The translations under genes and the position numbers were made by a program. Of a DNA stretch of 64,000 nucleotides, positions 29,502-39,278 are shown piece after piece. Source of the DNA: Pelagibacterales bacterium MED-G40 (GTDB lineage Bacteria; Pseudomonadota; Alphaproteobacteria; Pelagibacterales; Pelagibacteraceae); the NCBI GenBank assembly GCA_002457515.1, contig NTJN01000002.1, positions 124,001 to 188,000 on the forward strand, written 5' to 3'. Numbering within the stretch: position 1 is the first letter of the stretch; the number at the start of each line of letters is the position of its first letter. The notes under the pieces were generated by a model that worked only from the letters and a program-made list of their open reading frames with translations, ran no database searches and was not told the DNA's origin.

Positions 29502-30070
29502 TGAACTTAAGAATTATAAAATTTAATAGTGTAAAAAGCACTAATGATGAAGCCATAAAGATGATTAAATTTAATAAATTGAAATCAGGTATAGCTGTAG
29601 CCACAAATCAAAGTAAAGGCAGGGGAACTATGGGAAAAAAATGGATTTCTAAAAAGGGCAATTTATTTATCTCAATTTTTTTTGATATAAGTAAATCCAA
29701 CATAAAAAGAGATAAATTTTCAGTTTTTAACCCACATATAATTAAAGATGTGTTAAAAAAGTATTCTAAATATAAAATAATTATAAAATGGCCAAATGAC
29801 TTGTTAATAAAGAAACGTAAAGTTTGTGGTATTTTACAAGAAATAATAAGTTACAAAAATAAAAATTATTTGATAATAGGTGTAGGCATTAATACTTTTG
29901 TCTCACCAGGTAGTAGAAATTTTAATTCAACTTCTTTATTAAAATGTTCTAAAACTAAAATTACAAACAGAGAAATTTTAATGAAAACAAAGCAATCTTA
30001 TGAAAAATTTATTACTGATTCCCGTATTAGAGATTATAATTATTTGAAAAAAAAAATCTGCAAAATATAA
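29501..30070 (+). CDS. birA: Biotin--[acetyl-CoA-carboxylase] ligase (catalytic domain only)
   Basis: 189-residue BirA-type ligase that attaches biotin to the carrier subunit of acetyl-CoA carboxylase. Motifs: STND (13-16), the biotinyl-AMP loop QSKGRGTMGKKW (37-48), KWPND (96-100) followed by the K-x-GIL segment, and GVGIN (127-131). There is no N-terminal DNA-binding domain, so it is not a repressor, and the C-terminal SH3-like domain is very short or missing. The nuoN-birA-coaX-rnj order is common in alphaproteobacteria. Confidence 0.9.
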   Translation: MNLRIIKFNSVKSTNDEAIKMIKFNKLKSGIAVATNQSKGRGTMGKKWISKKGNLFISIFFDISKSNIKRDKFSVFNPHIIKDVLKKYSKYKIIIKWPNDLLIKKRKVCGILQEIISYKNKNYLIIGVGINTFVSPGSRNFNSTSLLKCSKTKITNREILMKTKQSYEKFITDSRIRDYNYLKKKICKI

Positions 30071-30071
30071 A

Positions 30072-30830
30072 ATGAGATATTTAATTGGAGATATTGGAAA
30101 TACTTTAACAAAATTATCGATATTTAATTCTAAATTTAAAATAGTCAAATCTTATCATATTGATACAGCTAAGCTTAATAATAAAAAATTTTTATCAAAT
30201 TATCTCAAAAGAATTATAAAAAAAGATATCAATAAAAAAATATTATTTTCTAGCGTAGTTCCAGAAATTTATTATAAATTAAAGAGCTATTTTAAAAAAA
30301 AGAACTTTATTTGCTATGAAATTAAAGATTTGAAAATAGAAAAAATTATAAAAACAAAAGTAAAAAATATTTCACAAGTTGGTTCTGACCGTTTATCTAA
30401 TGCTATTGGTTCATATGTTTTTTATAAAAAAGACAGTTTAATAATAGATTTTGGAACTGCTACAACTTTTGATGTTGTAAAACATCCAGGCGTTTATGAT
30501 GGAGGCGTTATAGCCCCTGGAATAAATTTATCAATATTAAATCTGAATAAGGCCACTGCTTTGCTTCCTATTTTTAAACTAAAGAAAATAATCAAAACCT
30601 ATGGTAAAAACACTAAAGAAGCACTTAATGCAGGTTTTTTATGGGGTTACCAAGGGTTAATAAATAATATTGTCAAAAAAATAAATGCAACAAGCAAAAA
30701 TAATTATAAAATTATACTTACTGGTGGATATGCAGCTCATTTTAAAAAGTATATTTTAAAAAAATCAATTATAGATAAAAATATTACAATAAAGGGTGTA
30801 ATGGAAATTTATAAAAGATTAATTTTATGA
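30072..30830 (+). CDS. coaX: Type III pantothenate kinase
   Basis: 252-residue ASKHA-fold kinase that phosphorylates pantothenate, the first step of coenzyme A synthesis. The phosphate-binding GDIGNT is at 6-11, GSDR at 104-107, DFGTATTFD at 126-134 and GGVIAPG at 144-150. It sits one base after birA and overlaps the RNase J gene by 4 bases. Confidence 0.93.
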   Translation: MRYLIGDIGNTLTKLSIFNSKFKIVKSYHIDTAKLNNKKFLSNYLKRIIKKDINKKILFSSVVPEIYYKLKSYFKKKNFICYEIKDLKIEKIIKTKVKNISQVGSDRLSNAIGSYVFYKKDSLIIDFGTATTFDVVKHPGVYDGGVIAPGINLSILNLNKATALLPIFKLKKIIKTYGKNTKEALNAGFLWGYQGLINNIVKKINATSKNNYKIILTGGYAAHFKKYILKKSIIDKNITIKGVMEIYKRLIL

Positions 30831-32488
30831 ATAAAGATGAATTAATTTTTTGCCCTCTAGGGGGCTCAGGTGAAATAGGGGCTAACTTGAATTTGTATGC
30901 CTATGGATCGGAGGATAATCAAAAGTGGATCATAGTCGATATGGGAGTTACTTTTGCAGATGACTCTTTACCTGGAATAGATTTAATATATCCAGATCCC
31001 GGTTTTATTTTAGATAAAAAAAATGATTTATTAGGTATTGTTTTAACTCACGCTCACGAAGATCACATAGGAGCTGTTACACATATTTGGCCAGACTTAA
31101 AATGTAAAATTTTTGCTACCCCATTTACTGCAGCTTTAATAGAAGAAAAATTTAAAGAAAAAAAGATAGATATTTCAAATCATTTAAAAATTATTCAGCT
31201 AAATGGGAAAATCAATTTAGGCCCCTTTAAAATTGATTTCATAACTTTAACTCATTCTATACTGGAACCGAACGGGTTATGCATTACCACACCTTCTGGA
31301 ACAGTTTTGCATACCGGAGATTGGAAAGTGGATCCTAACCCGCTTATTGGTAAAAACATAGATAAAGAAAAGTTAATAGAAATAGGAAAGAAAGGTGTTC
31401 TAGCCATGATATGTGATTCAACAAATGTTTTTAGTGAAGGACGAGCAGGATCAGAAGCCGACGTGAGAGATAGCCTAGCCAGAATAATGGAATTAAAAAC
31501 TAAAAAAATCATTGTTACTTCTTTCGCTTCTAATGTAGCTCGAATGGAAACAATATTTTATTGTGCAAAAAAAACTGGGAGAAACATTTGTTTAGTCGGA
31601 CGTTCAATGCACCGAATATACAAAGCAGCAAGAAAATGTGGATATTTACAGAATTTAATAGAGCCTCTTGAACCAAGAGAGGCAAAAAAAATACCAAGAG
31701 ATAAAATTATATACCTTTGTACAGGAAGCCAAGGTGAACCTATGGGAGCAATGAATCGTATTGTAAATGGAATACACCCTGATGTTTTTTTGGAAAAAGG
31801 CGATTCTGTTATTTTTTCTTCAAAAATAATTCCTGGAAATGAAAAAAAATTATATAAATTACAAAATCTAATTACCAAAGAAGATGCAGAAATAGTTACT
31901 GAAGAAAATGCTTTTGTACATGTATCTGGTCATCCCAATAGAGAAGATTTGAAGGATATGTACAATTGGGTAAAACCAAATTGTGTTATACCAGTTCATG
32001 GAGAACACAGACATATGAAAGAACACGCAAATTTTGCAAAAAAAATGCAAATACCTCAAACTCTATTGATAGAGAATGGTGATATCATAAAAATTTATTC
32101 AGACAAGACGCCAAAAATTATTGATAAAGCACCAATTGGAAGAATGTATTTAGATGGTTCCGTAAAAGTGAGTGAAGATTCACAATCTATTAAAGAAAGA
32201 AAAAATCTATCTATAAATGGCTATTTAGAGGTCACACTAATTGTTTCAAATAATGGTAAGGTTAAAAGACCAATTATTTCTTGTAAAGGAATCCCAGAAG
32301 ATGAAATTAACCAAAATTTTATTTTTGATATGGAGAGTGAAATTATTGATACATGCAGATCATTTTCATTACAAAGCAAAAAACAAGAAAAGAATCTTAT
32401 TGAGGTCTTAAAACAAAATTGCAGAAAGATGGTAAAAGAAAGAACTGGTAAAAAACCTTATACAAATATTAACATTGCAAGAATTTAG
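30827..32488 (+). CDS. rnj: Ribonuclease J
   Basis: 553-residue metallo-beta-lactamase/beta-CASP nuclease that acts in mRNA decay and RNA maturation. The metal-binding HAHEDH is at 75-80, the DSTN motif follows in the core, and the beta-CASP part has GSQGEPMGAM and the SGHPNREDL and PVHGEHRH motifs. Length is typical for RNase J. It overlaps coaX by 4 bases (ATGA). Confidence 0.95.
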   Translation: MNKDELIFCPLGGSGEIGANLNLYAYGSEDNQKWIIVDMGVTFADDSLPGIDLIYPDPGFILDKKNDLLGIVLTHAHEDHIGAVTHIWPDLKCKIFATPFTAALIEEKFKEKKIDISNHLKIIQLNGKINLGPFKIDFITLTHSILEPNGLCITTPSGTVLHTGDWKVDPNPLIGKNIDKEKLIEIGKKGVLAMICDSTNVFSEGRAGSEADVRDSLARIMELKTKKIIVTSFASNVARMETIFYCAKKTGRNICLVGRSMHRIYKAARKCGYLQNLIEPLEPREAKKIPRDKIIYLCTGSQGEPMGAMNRIVNGIHPDVFLEKGDSVIFSSKIIPGNEKKLYKLQNLITKEDAEIVTEENAFVHVSGHPNREDLKDMYNWVKPNCVIPVHGEHRHMKEHANFAKKMQIPQTLLIENGDIIKIYSDKTPKIIDKAPIGRMYLDGSVKVSEDSQSIKERKNLSINGYLEVTLIVSNNGKVKRPIISCKGIPEDEINQNFIFDMESEIIDTCRSFSLQSKKQEKNLIEVLKQNCRKMVKERTGKKPYTNINIARI

Positions 32489-32543
32489 TTGTATTTTCCT
32501 GTAAGATTAATAAGTTCTTATTTAATTTGGAGTATTTATAACG

Positions 32544-33866
32544 ATGTTATTATCAAAACTACTAATTCCTATTACTAAAGACCTACCTTCAGACGCTAAA
32601 ATTAAATCTCATCAATTAATGCTGAGGACAGGTATGATTAGACAATCTTCGGCTGGCATTTATTCTTGGCTGCCTTTAGGTTTTAAAGTTATGAAAAAAA
32701 TTGAACAAATCGTTAGGGAAGAACAAAATAAAATTGGTGCTCAAGAGATGTTGATGCCTACAATTCAATCGGCTGATATTTGGAAAGAGAGCGGAAGATA
32801 CGATGACTATGGAGAAGAAATGCTAAGAATAAAAGATCGTCAAGGAAGAGAAATGCTTTATGGTCCAACTAACGAAGAGCTTGTAACTGAGATATTTCGT
32901 TCAAGTGTAAAATCATATAAGTCACTTCCACAAATGCTTTATCATATTCAATGGAAGTTCAGAGATGAAGTTAGACCAAGATTTGGCGTGATGAGATGTA
33001 GAGAATTTTTTATGAAAGATGCATATTCATTTGATATTGATGAGGACTCAGCAAAAAAATCTTACAATAAAATGTTTTTTTCTTATCTAAATACATTTAA
33101 AAGATTGGACTTACAGGCTATACCAATGGCAGCAGACACTGGGCCTATAGGGGGAGACTTATCTCATGAGTTTGTTATTTTAGCTGAAACTGGAGAAAGC
33201 AAAATATATGCAGATAAAAAAATTTTTGAGGTTAATTTAAGTAATTTTAAATTTGATGATAAGTCTTTAGAAAAAATGCGAAAAGATTTTTCATCTTTTT
33301 ATGCAGTAACAGATGAAAAATTTAAAAAAGAAGAATTTGATAAAAGCGTCGATAAATCTAACCAAATTATTACAAAAGGAATAGAGGTTGGTCACATTTT
33401 TTATTTTGGAGATAAATATTCTAAACCTTTGAATTGTTTTGTCGACTCTAAAGATGGAAAAAAAGATTTAGTCAAAATGGGATCTTATGGAATAGGTGTT
33501 TCGAGACTAGTTGGAGCAATTATAGAAGCCAAATACAATAATGAAATTATGAAATGGCCAAAGGCAGTTTCACCTTTCGACGTTGTTATCATTCCAAGCA
33601 TAAGTAAAAATAATAATGAAAACATGGTAAAAGCAAAGAAAATTTACGATGAATTAAAAAAACAAAATATTGACGCATTGTTAGATGATGTTGATGAAAA
33701 TATGTCTATAAAATTTAAAAAACATGACTTAATAGGAGTTCCTTTTCAAATTATTTTAGGATCAAAATCAACAGAAAACAAATTTGAATTTAAAGAAATA
33801 AATAAAAATGCCCAAATATTAAGTCTCGAAGAAATAAAACAAAAACTTAAAAAACAAATTGTTTAA
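32544..33866 (+). CDS. proS: Prolyl-tRNA synthetase (short alphaproteobacterial form)
   Basis: 440-residue class II synthetase charging tRNA-Pro. Motif 2 is in FRDEVRPRFGVMRCREFFMKDAYSFD (split here: FRDEVRPRFG then CREFFMKDAYS), and motif 3 in GSYGIGVSRLVGAI. The editing (INS) domain present in the longer 570-residue bacterial form is missing, as is normal in alphaproteobacteria. GGAG stands upstream of the ATG. It is preceded by a 55-base gap and overlaps the next gene by 8 bases. Confidence 0.96.
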   Translation: MLLSKLLIPITKDLPSDAKIKSHQLMLRTGMIRQSSAGIYSWLPLGFKVMKKIEQIVREEQNKIGAQEMLMPTIQSADIWKESGRYDDYGEEMLRIKDRQGREMLYGPTNEELVTEIFRSSVKSYKSLPQMLYHIQWKFRDEVRPRFGVMRCREFFMKDAYSFDIDEDSAKKSYNKMFFSYLNTFKRLDLQAIPMAADTGPIGGDLSHEFVILAETGESKIYADKKIFEVNLSNFKFDDKSLEKMRKDFSSFYAVTDEKFKKEEFDKSVDKSNQIITKGIEVGHIFYFGDKYSKPLNCFVDSKDGKKDLVKMGSYGIGVSRLVGAIIEAKYNNEIMKWPKAVSPFDVVIIPSISKNNNENMVKAKKIYDELKKQNIDALLDDVDENMSIKFKKHDLIGVPFQIILGSKSTENKFEFKEINKNAQILSLEEIKQKLKKQIV

Positions 33867-35091
33867 CAAAGTTGAAAGACTAATTTCATCAAGAAATTTA
33901 AGACCTAAAAAAAAAGAGGGTTTCTTAAAAATTATATCTATTTTTTCATTCTTAGGGATAATGCTTGGTGTAACAATACTGATAATCGTTATGTCAGTAA
34001 TGAATGGTTTTAGATCAGAACTAACAAATAAAATTATTGGATTTAACCCACACATTGTAGTCAAGCCCTATAGCAAACCCATAGATAAATTTTTTAAAGA
34101 TTCTTTAAAAAAAAAATATGAAAATTTTCAAATTGCCAATTCATATACAGGTGAAGGCGTTATCTTAATTAAAAATAATGCAAAAGGAGTATTAGTAAAA
34201 GGCGTAGATAATAAAAAAAATCATAATTTAGTATTCATTAAAGAGAAAATTATTGATGGAAAATTTGAGAATTTTGAAAAGGGAAAATTAATTATAGGAA
34301 ATGAATTAGCAATCAGTTTAAACGTTGTAGTAGGCGATAAACTAAATTTAATGTCATCTACATTTATTAATACTCCGCTTGGAGGAGTTCCTTTGCAGCA
34401 AAACTTTGAAATAGCTGGAGTTTTTAACAGTGGCTTCTATGAGTTTGATCAAAATGTTGTGTTCATAGGTCTTAATGATGCACTATCTTTATTTGATAAA
34501 ACTGAAAAAGATTTAAGTTTAGAAATTAATTTAAATAAACCACTTAAAGCAGATTTTTATAAAAAAGAAATAGAAGAGATGAATGAAAGTTTCTATGTTT
34601 ATTCTTGGGCAGATTTGAACAAATCTTTCTTCAGTGCTTTAAAAATGGAGAGAAATATTATGTTTATAATTTTAACTTTAATTATTATTGTAGCAGCGTT
34701 TAATATTATTTCTGGTTTAACTATTTTAATTAAAAATAAAACTAAAGAAATTGCAATATTTAAAACTTTAGGCTTAAGTAAAAACTCAATAATTAAATCT
34801 TTTTTTTTAACAGGCTTTACTATCGGTTTATTAGCTTCAATATCTGGTGTGATTTTGGGTGTAATATTTTCATTTTACATAGAGGAAATAAGATTTTTTA
34901 TTTCATCAACATTTAATTTAGAAATTTTCCCTGCTGACATTTATTTTTTAGATGAGTTACCAAGCGAAATTAATCCAATTTCTATTGGCATTATATTTAT
35001 ATTTTCAATTTTAATCACTGCTTTAGCATCATTTTTTCCTGCTAAAGTAATATCAAAAATGAATGTGACGAAAGCACTGAAGTATGAATAA
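33859..35091 (+). CDS. Lipoprotein-releasing ABC transporter permease LolC/LolE
   Basis: 410-residue inner-membrane permease of the LolCDE type, which extracts lipoproteins from the inner membrane for transfer to the outer membrane. One N-terminal helix (about 26-48) is followed by a large periplasmic domain, then three C-terminal helices of the FtsX fold (about 268-290, 315-340, 375-400). The start is a TTG at 33859, overlapping proS by 8 bases. Only one permease gene is present, so a homodimer with LolD is likely, as in other alphaproteobacteria. Confidence 0.92.
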   Translation: MFNKVERLISSRNLRPKKKEGFLKIISIFSFLGIMLGVTILIIVMSVMNGFRSELTNKIIGFNPHIVVKPYSKPIDKFFKDSLKKKYENFQIANSYTGEGVILIKNNAKGVLVKGVDNKKNHNLVFIKEKIIDGKFENFEKGKLIIGNELAISLNVVVGDKLNLMSSTFINTPLGGVPLQQNFEIAGVFNSGFYEFDQNVVFIGLNDALSLFDKTEKDLSLEINLNKPLKADFYKKEIEEMNESFYVYSWADLNKSFFSALKMERNIMFIILTLIIIVAAFNIISGLTILIKNKTKEIAIFKTLGLSKNSIIKSFFLTGFTIGLLASISGVILGVIFSFYIEEIRFFISSTFNLEIFPADIYFLDELPSEINPISIGIIFIFSILITALASFFPAKVISKMNVTKALKYE

Positions 35092-35770
35092 ATTTTTAAT
35101 AGAAGCAAAAAAAGTTAAGAAAACTTTTTCACACAAAAATGGGCAAATTCATGTTTTTAAAGATGTAAATTTAAGTGTTAAACCAGGTGATTTAGTTGCT
35201 CTAGTAGGTCCGTCCGGTTCGGGAAAATCTTCTTTTTTACATTTACTTTCATTATTGGATAGTCCAACCTCAGGTCAGATTATATTTTTAGGAAAAAACT
35301 CTAAAAACTTCTCTGAAAATCAAAAAAATCAAATAAGGCAAAAAAAAATCTCAATAATTTTTCAAGATAATAACTTACTATCTGATTTTACGACTGTCGA
35401 AAATGTATTAATGCCTCTAATTATTCGAGGAGAAAACTACAAAACCTCTCTTAATAAAGCAAAAAAAGTACTTAAAGAGGTTAATTTAATTGACAGGACA
35501 AACCATTTTCCAAATGAATTATCTGGCGGAGAACAACAAAGAGTTGCAATAGCAAGATCTTTAATAGCAGAAACTGATTTAATACTAGCTGATGAACCAA
35601 CAGGAAACTTAGATTATAAAACTTCTCAAGATGTTTTTTCTTATTTTCTTAAATTAAAAAGACTTAACAAAACTATTATTTATGCAACTCATAATAGAGA
35701 GCTTGCTAACAAAGCAGATTATAAGTTGAGTATTTCTAATGGTAATATAAAAAGGATTAATGGCAAATGA
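35084..35770 (+). CDS. lolD: Lipoprotein-releasing system ATP-binding protein LolD
   Basis: 228-residue ABC ATPase of the MacB/LolD subfamily. Walker A is GPSGSGKS (42-49), the signature LSGGEQQR is at 146-153, and Walker B leads into ADEPTGN (169-175). It overlaps the permease gene by 8 bases and dnaE by 11, so the partner permease is certain from context. Confidence 0.94.
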   Translation: MNKFLIEAKKVKKTFSHKNGQIHVFKDVNLSVKPGDLVALVGPSGSGKSSFLHLLSLLDSPTSGQIIFLGKNSKNFSENQKNQIRQKKISIIFQDNNLLSDFTTVENVLMPLIIRGENYKTSLNKAKKVLKEVNLIDRTNHFPNELSGGEQQRVAIARSLIAETDLILADEPTGNLDYKTSQDVFSYFLKLKRLNKTIIYATHNRELANKADYKLSISNGNIKRINGK

Positions 35771-38700
35771 CGCTAATCAATTTTCTTACTTCAAAATTCA
35801 CTCAGAATATTCTATTTGCGAAGGTGCAATTAAAATCGATGATCTAGCAAAAACCTGCAAAGAATATAAAATTAAATCAGTCGGATTATGTGACAGCTAT
35901 AATTTGTGTGGGGCTTTAGAATTTGCAGAAAAACTGAGCAAATCTGGTTCACATCCAATAATAGGAACACAAGTTAATTTTAAATTTGGTAGTGAAATAG
36001 GAAAAATTCCATTATTCGCCACTACAGAGAAGGGATACAAAAATCTTATCAAACTATCCTCTAAAAGTTACCTAGAAAATGATGATATTAGTGAACCACA
36101 CTGTACGCTTTCAGACTTAAAGAAACTGCATGAAGACCTAATAATATTAACAGGTGGGCATTTTGATTTTTTTGGCAATTTGTTCAAATTAAACAAAAAT
36201 AAAATTATATCAGAGATTTTACTAGACTTAAAAAAGGTTTTTAAAGAAAGAATATATATTGAGTTACAAAGACATAAAGAACCAGGCGAAAAAAGTTTTG
36301 AAAATTTTTTAATTAACTTATCTTCGACTACTCAACTACCTTTAATAGCTTCTCAGGAAGTATATTATTTAAAAAAAGATATGTTCGAAGCACATGATGC
36401 ACTAATTTGCATAGGTGAAAAAAGTTTTATAGATGACCAAAGTAGAAAAAGATATAGTAGTGAGCACTATTTAAAGGACTCTGATAGTCTTAAAAAACTT
36501 TTTAGTGATTTGCCTGAAGCATTAGAAAATAATTATAATTTTCCTTTTAGATTTAACTTTAAACCTAAAAAATCCTTGCCAATTTTGCCTTCAATTAAAA
36601 AGAAAAATCAAAGTTTGGAGGAAGAACTATTTTTGCAAGCAAAAAGTGGTTTAGATAAGAGATTTAAAAGTTTTGACTCAAATAAGATTAAAAATAAGGA
36701 GGTTTATGAAAAAAGACTTTCACACGAATTAAATATTATTAAAAAAATGAATTACGCAGGGTATTTTTTAATTGTTTCAGACTATATTCGATGGGCAAAG
36801 CAAAATAAAATTCCTGTAGGACCAGGCAGAGGGTCAGGTGCTGGTTCTTTAGTAGCTTACTCCCTAGATATCACTGATCTTGATCCTTTAGAATTCAACT
36901 TAATTTTTGAAAGATTCTTAAATCCTGACAGAATCTCAATGCCTGATTTTGATATAGATTTTTGTGAGGAAAAAAGAGATTTGGTTTTTAAATACCTAAA
37001 GTCAAAATATCTTAACGGGGTAGCTCACATAATTACTTTTGGAAAACTTAAAGCAAGAATGGCTTTAAGGGATGTTGGAAGAGTTTTAGGACTTCCTTAT
37101 GGACATGTTGATAAAATATGTAAAATGATACCATTTGATCCTTCTCGTCCTTTAACCTTGCAAGAGTCAATAGACAGAGAACCTAGATTTAAAGATGAGA
37201 TTAGACAAAATAAAAAAGTTGAAAAGTTAATAGAACTGTCACTAAAATTAGAGGGAATAAATAGAAATATGGCAACTCATGCTGCTGGAGTAGTTATTGC
37301 TGGAGAAACTTTATCTGAACAGGTTCCTTTATATAAAGACAATAGCTCGAACCTAATTCTCCCATCTACTCAATTTAATATGCATTCATCTGAGGATGCT
37401 GGGTTAGTAAAATTTGATATTTTAGGTTTAAAAACATTAACAGTGATAAGCAAAACTTTAAAAATGCTCTCTCAAAAAAATATTAAATTAGATATTAGCA
37501 AAATTAATCTTCAAGATGAAAATGTTTTTAAACTTTTGTCAACGGGAGAAACTACTGGACTTTTTCAAGTTGAAAGTACCGGAGTAAGAGAATCTTTGAA
37601 ACAAATGAAACCAAATAAATTTGAGGATATTATAGCGTTGGTAGCATTATACAGACCAGGGCCAATGAATAATATTCCTATCTATAACGATTGTAAAAAT
37701 GGCTTAAAAAAGCCAGATTATATTCATCCATCCCTAGAAAAAATACTTAAACCTACTTATGGAATAATAATTTACCAAGAACAAGTGATGCAAATCGCTC
37801 AAACTCTTGCAGGATTTACTGCTGGTGAGGCAGACATCTTAAGAAAAGCAATGGGTAAAAAGAAAAGAGCAGAGCTAGAAAAACAAAAGGAAAGATTTAT
37901 TAATGGAGCTGTAAAAAATGGAATTAAAAAAGATTTAGCTAATTTTATATTTCAAAAAATAACACCTTTCGCTGAGTATGGATTTAACAAAAGTCATGCT
38001 GCTGCTTATGCTTTGATTGCTTATCAGACGGCTTTTTTAAAAACATATTATAAAGAAGATTTTATAGCTGCAACAATGTCTACTGAATTAAATAGTACAA
38101 ATAAATTAAGAGAGTTTGTAGAGGAATTAAAAAGACTAAAAATTGAAGTGGTTAAACCTTGTATCAACAGTTGTTTTGCAGAGTTTAAAGCTGAAAAAAA
38201 TAAAATTTTTTATGGTTTATCAGCTATTAAAAACGTAGGTTTTGAAGCAGTATCAAATATTATCGCTGAAAGAAAAAAAAATGGAAAATTTAAGTCAATT
38301 CATGATTTTATAAAAAGAGTAAATCCAAAAGATGTTAATAAACTTCAGTTAGAAGGTCTTGTTAAAGCTGGAGCTTTTGATTTATTAGAGAAAAATAGAT
38401 CAAAATTATTTTTTTCAATTCCAAAAATTATTTTGACAGTTAAAAGCCTTTATGAAGAAAAAATTAGTAATCAAACTAATCTTTTTGGCGAAGATGAAGA
38501 TAGTTCTAATAAAATACTTGAGTTTGAAAATCAAACTATGTGGACAAAGAAAGAGATATTAGCGGAGGAATTTTCCTCACTTGGATTTTATATTTCAGAT
38601 CACCCGTTAAATGAATACAAAGATTTATTTTCTCAATTAAAAATTATATCTTATAAGGACTTCATAGCGAGCAATGAAAAAGAATCTTTAGTAGCTGGAA

Positions 38701-39158
38701 CAATAATGTCCATACAGGAAAAAAAGAGTTCAAAAGGAACAGCTTTTTCAATTATAAAATTTAGTGATAATAGCGGTGAATATGAGATATTTTTATTTTC
38801 TGAACTCTTAATTAGTAATAGGGATAGACTTAAAGAGTCTAATTCATTTGTACTTACTCTTCAAAAAGATAAATTTTTTGAAAATAATGGCACATCAAGA
38901 ATAAATGTTAGAAAAATTTTAGATATGAATGAACTTGTAAACAAATCATACAAAAAAGTTTCAATTGAACTTAATGACAATTACAATTTAGAGGATCTTA
39001 AATCAGTTTTGAAAGAGGAAGGCGAGACACAAATAAATATCCTTGTAAAGGATAAAAATAAAACTTTGGCATTCCAACTAGAAAGAACAAGAAAATTTGA
39101 TTTTAATATATTTAACGACATTAAAAGCAAACAATACGTTAAAAAAATACATTTTTAG
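35760..39158 (+). CDS. dnaE: DNA polymerase III subunit alpha
   Basis: 1132-residue replicative polymerase of the DnaE1 type. The N-terminal PHP domain begins HSEYSICEGAIK, and its metal-binding motif is degenerate (LCDSYNLCG), so it probably does not proofread and relies on a separate DnaQ. The catalytic aspartates are in PDFDIDF, D396 and D398. The helix-hairpin-helix and OB-fold parts follow in the C-terminal third. The ATG at 35760 has AAAGGA just upstream, inside the end of lolD. It ends a run of overlapping genes that starts at nuoA. Confidence 0.97.
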   Translation: MANDANQFSYFKIHSEYSICEGAIKIDDLAKTCKEYKIKSVGLCDSYNLCGALEFAEKLSKSGSHPIIGTQVNFKFGSEIGKIPLFATTEKGYKNLIKLSSKSYLENDDISEPHCTLSDLKKLHEDLIILTGGHFDFFGNLFKLNKNKIISEILLDLKKVFKERIYIELQRHKEPGEKSFENFLINLSSTTQLPLIASQEVYYLKKDMFEAHDALICIGEKSFIDDQSRKRYSSEHYLKDSDSLKKLFSDLPEALENNYNFPFRFNFKPKKSLPILPSIKKKNQSLEEELFLQAKSGLDKRFKSFDSNKIKNKEVYEKRLSHELNIIKKMNYAGYFLIVSDYIRWAKQNKIPVGPGRGSGAGSLVAYSLDITDLDPLEFNLIFERFLNPDRISMPDFDIDFCEEKRDLVFKYLKSKYLNGVAHIITFGKLKARMALRDVGRVLGLPYGHVDKICKMIPFDPSRPLTLQESIDREPRFKDEIRQNKKVEKLIELSLKLEGINRNMATHAAGVVIAGETLSEQVPLYKDNSSNLILPSTQFNMHSSEDAGLVKFDILGLKTLTVISKTLKMLSQKNIKLDISKINLQDENVFKLLSTGETTGLFQVESTGVRESLKQMKPNKFEDIIALVALYRPGPMNNIPIYNDCKNGLKKPDYIHPSLEKILKPTYGIIIYQEQVMQIAQTLAGFTAGEADILRKAMGKKKRAELEKQKERFINGAVKNGIKKDLANFIFQKITPFAEYGFNKSHAAAYALIAYQTAFLKTYYKEDFIAATMSTELNSTNKLREFVEELKRLKIEVVKPCINSCFAEFKAEKNKIFYGLSAIKNVGFEAVSNIIAERKKNGKFKSIHDFIKRVNPKDVNKLQLEGLVKAGAFDLLEKNRSKLFFSIPKIILTVKSLYEEKISNQTNLFGEDEDSSNKILEFENQTMWTKKEILAEEFSSLGFYISDHPLNEYKDLFSQLKIISYKDFIASNEKESLVAGTIMSIQEKKSSKGTAFSIIKFSDNSGEYEIFLFSELLISNRDRLKESNSFVLTLQKDKFFENNGTSRINVRKILDMNELVNKSYKKVSIELNDNYNLEDLKSVLKEEGETQINILVKDKNKTLAFQLERTRKFDFNIFNDIKSKQYVKKIHF

Positions 39159-39162
39159 CATC

Positions 39163-39191
39163 TTGCTTTTTCTTACAATTAATTATATCAA
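39163..39191 (+). promoter_or_regulatory. Candidate promoter of the rpsB operon
   Basis: TTGCTT (39163-39168), a 17-base spacer and TATCAA (39186-39191) would start transcription near 39198, right at the 5' edge of the structured rpsB leader. The -10 match is imperfect. The position relative to the leader is the main support. Confidence 0.4.
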
Positions 39192-39197
39192 AGCTTA

Positions 39198-39278
39198 ATT
39201 TCGCACACAGTTTTAAGGGTTTATAGCCTTACCGGTCCAAATTTTGGAGTTACTGTGGTGGATTAACCGGAAAAATTT
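39198..39278 (+). ncRNA. rpsB (ribosomal protein S2) autoregulatory leader
   Basis: The 5' untranslated region of rpsB can fold. CACAG (39206-39210) pairs with CTGTG (39253-39257), enclosing a hairpin AAGG/CCTT (39215-39230) and a TCCAA/TTGGA hairpin (39236-39248). CCGGT (39232-39236) is complementary to ACCGG (39266-39270), a pseudoknot whose 3' strand lies at the ribosome binding site about 8 bases before the ATG. This matches my memory of the rpsB leader motif described for Candidatus Pelagibacter ubique, thought to bind S2 and block its own translation. The one-base overlap of helices means exact pairings need covariation support. Confidence 0.75.
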
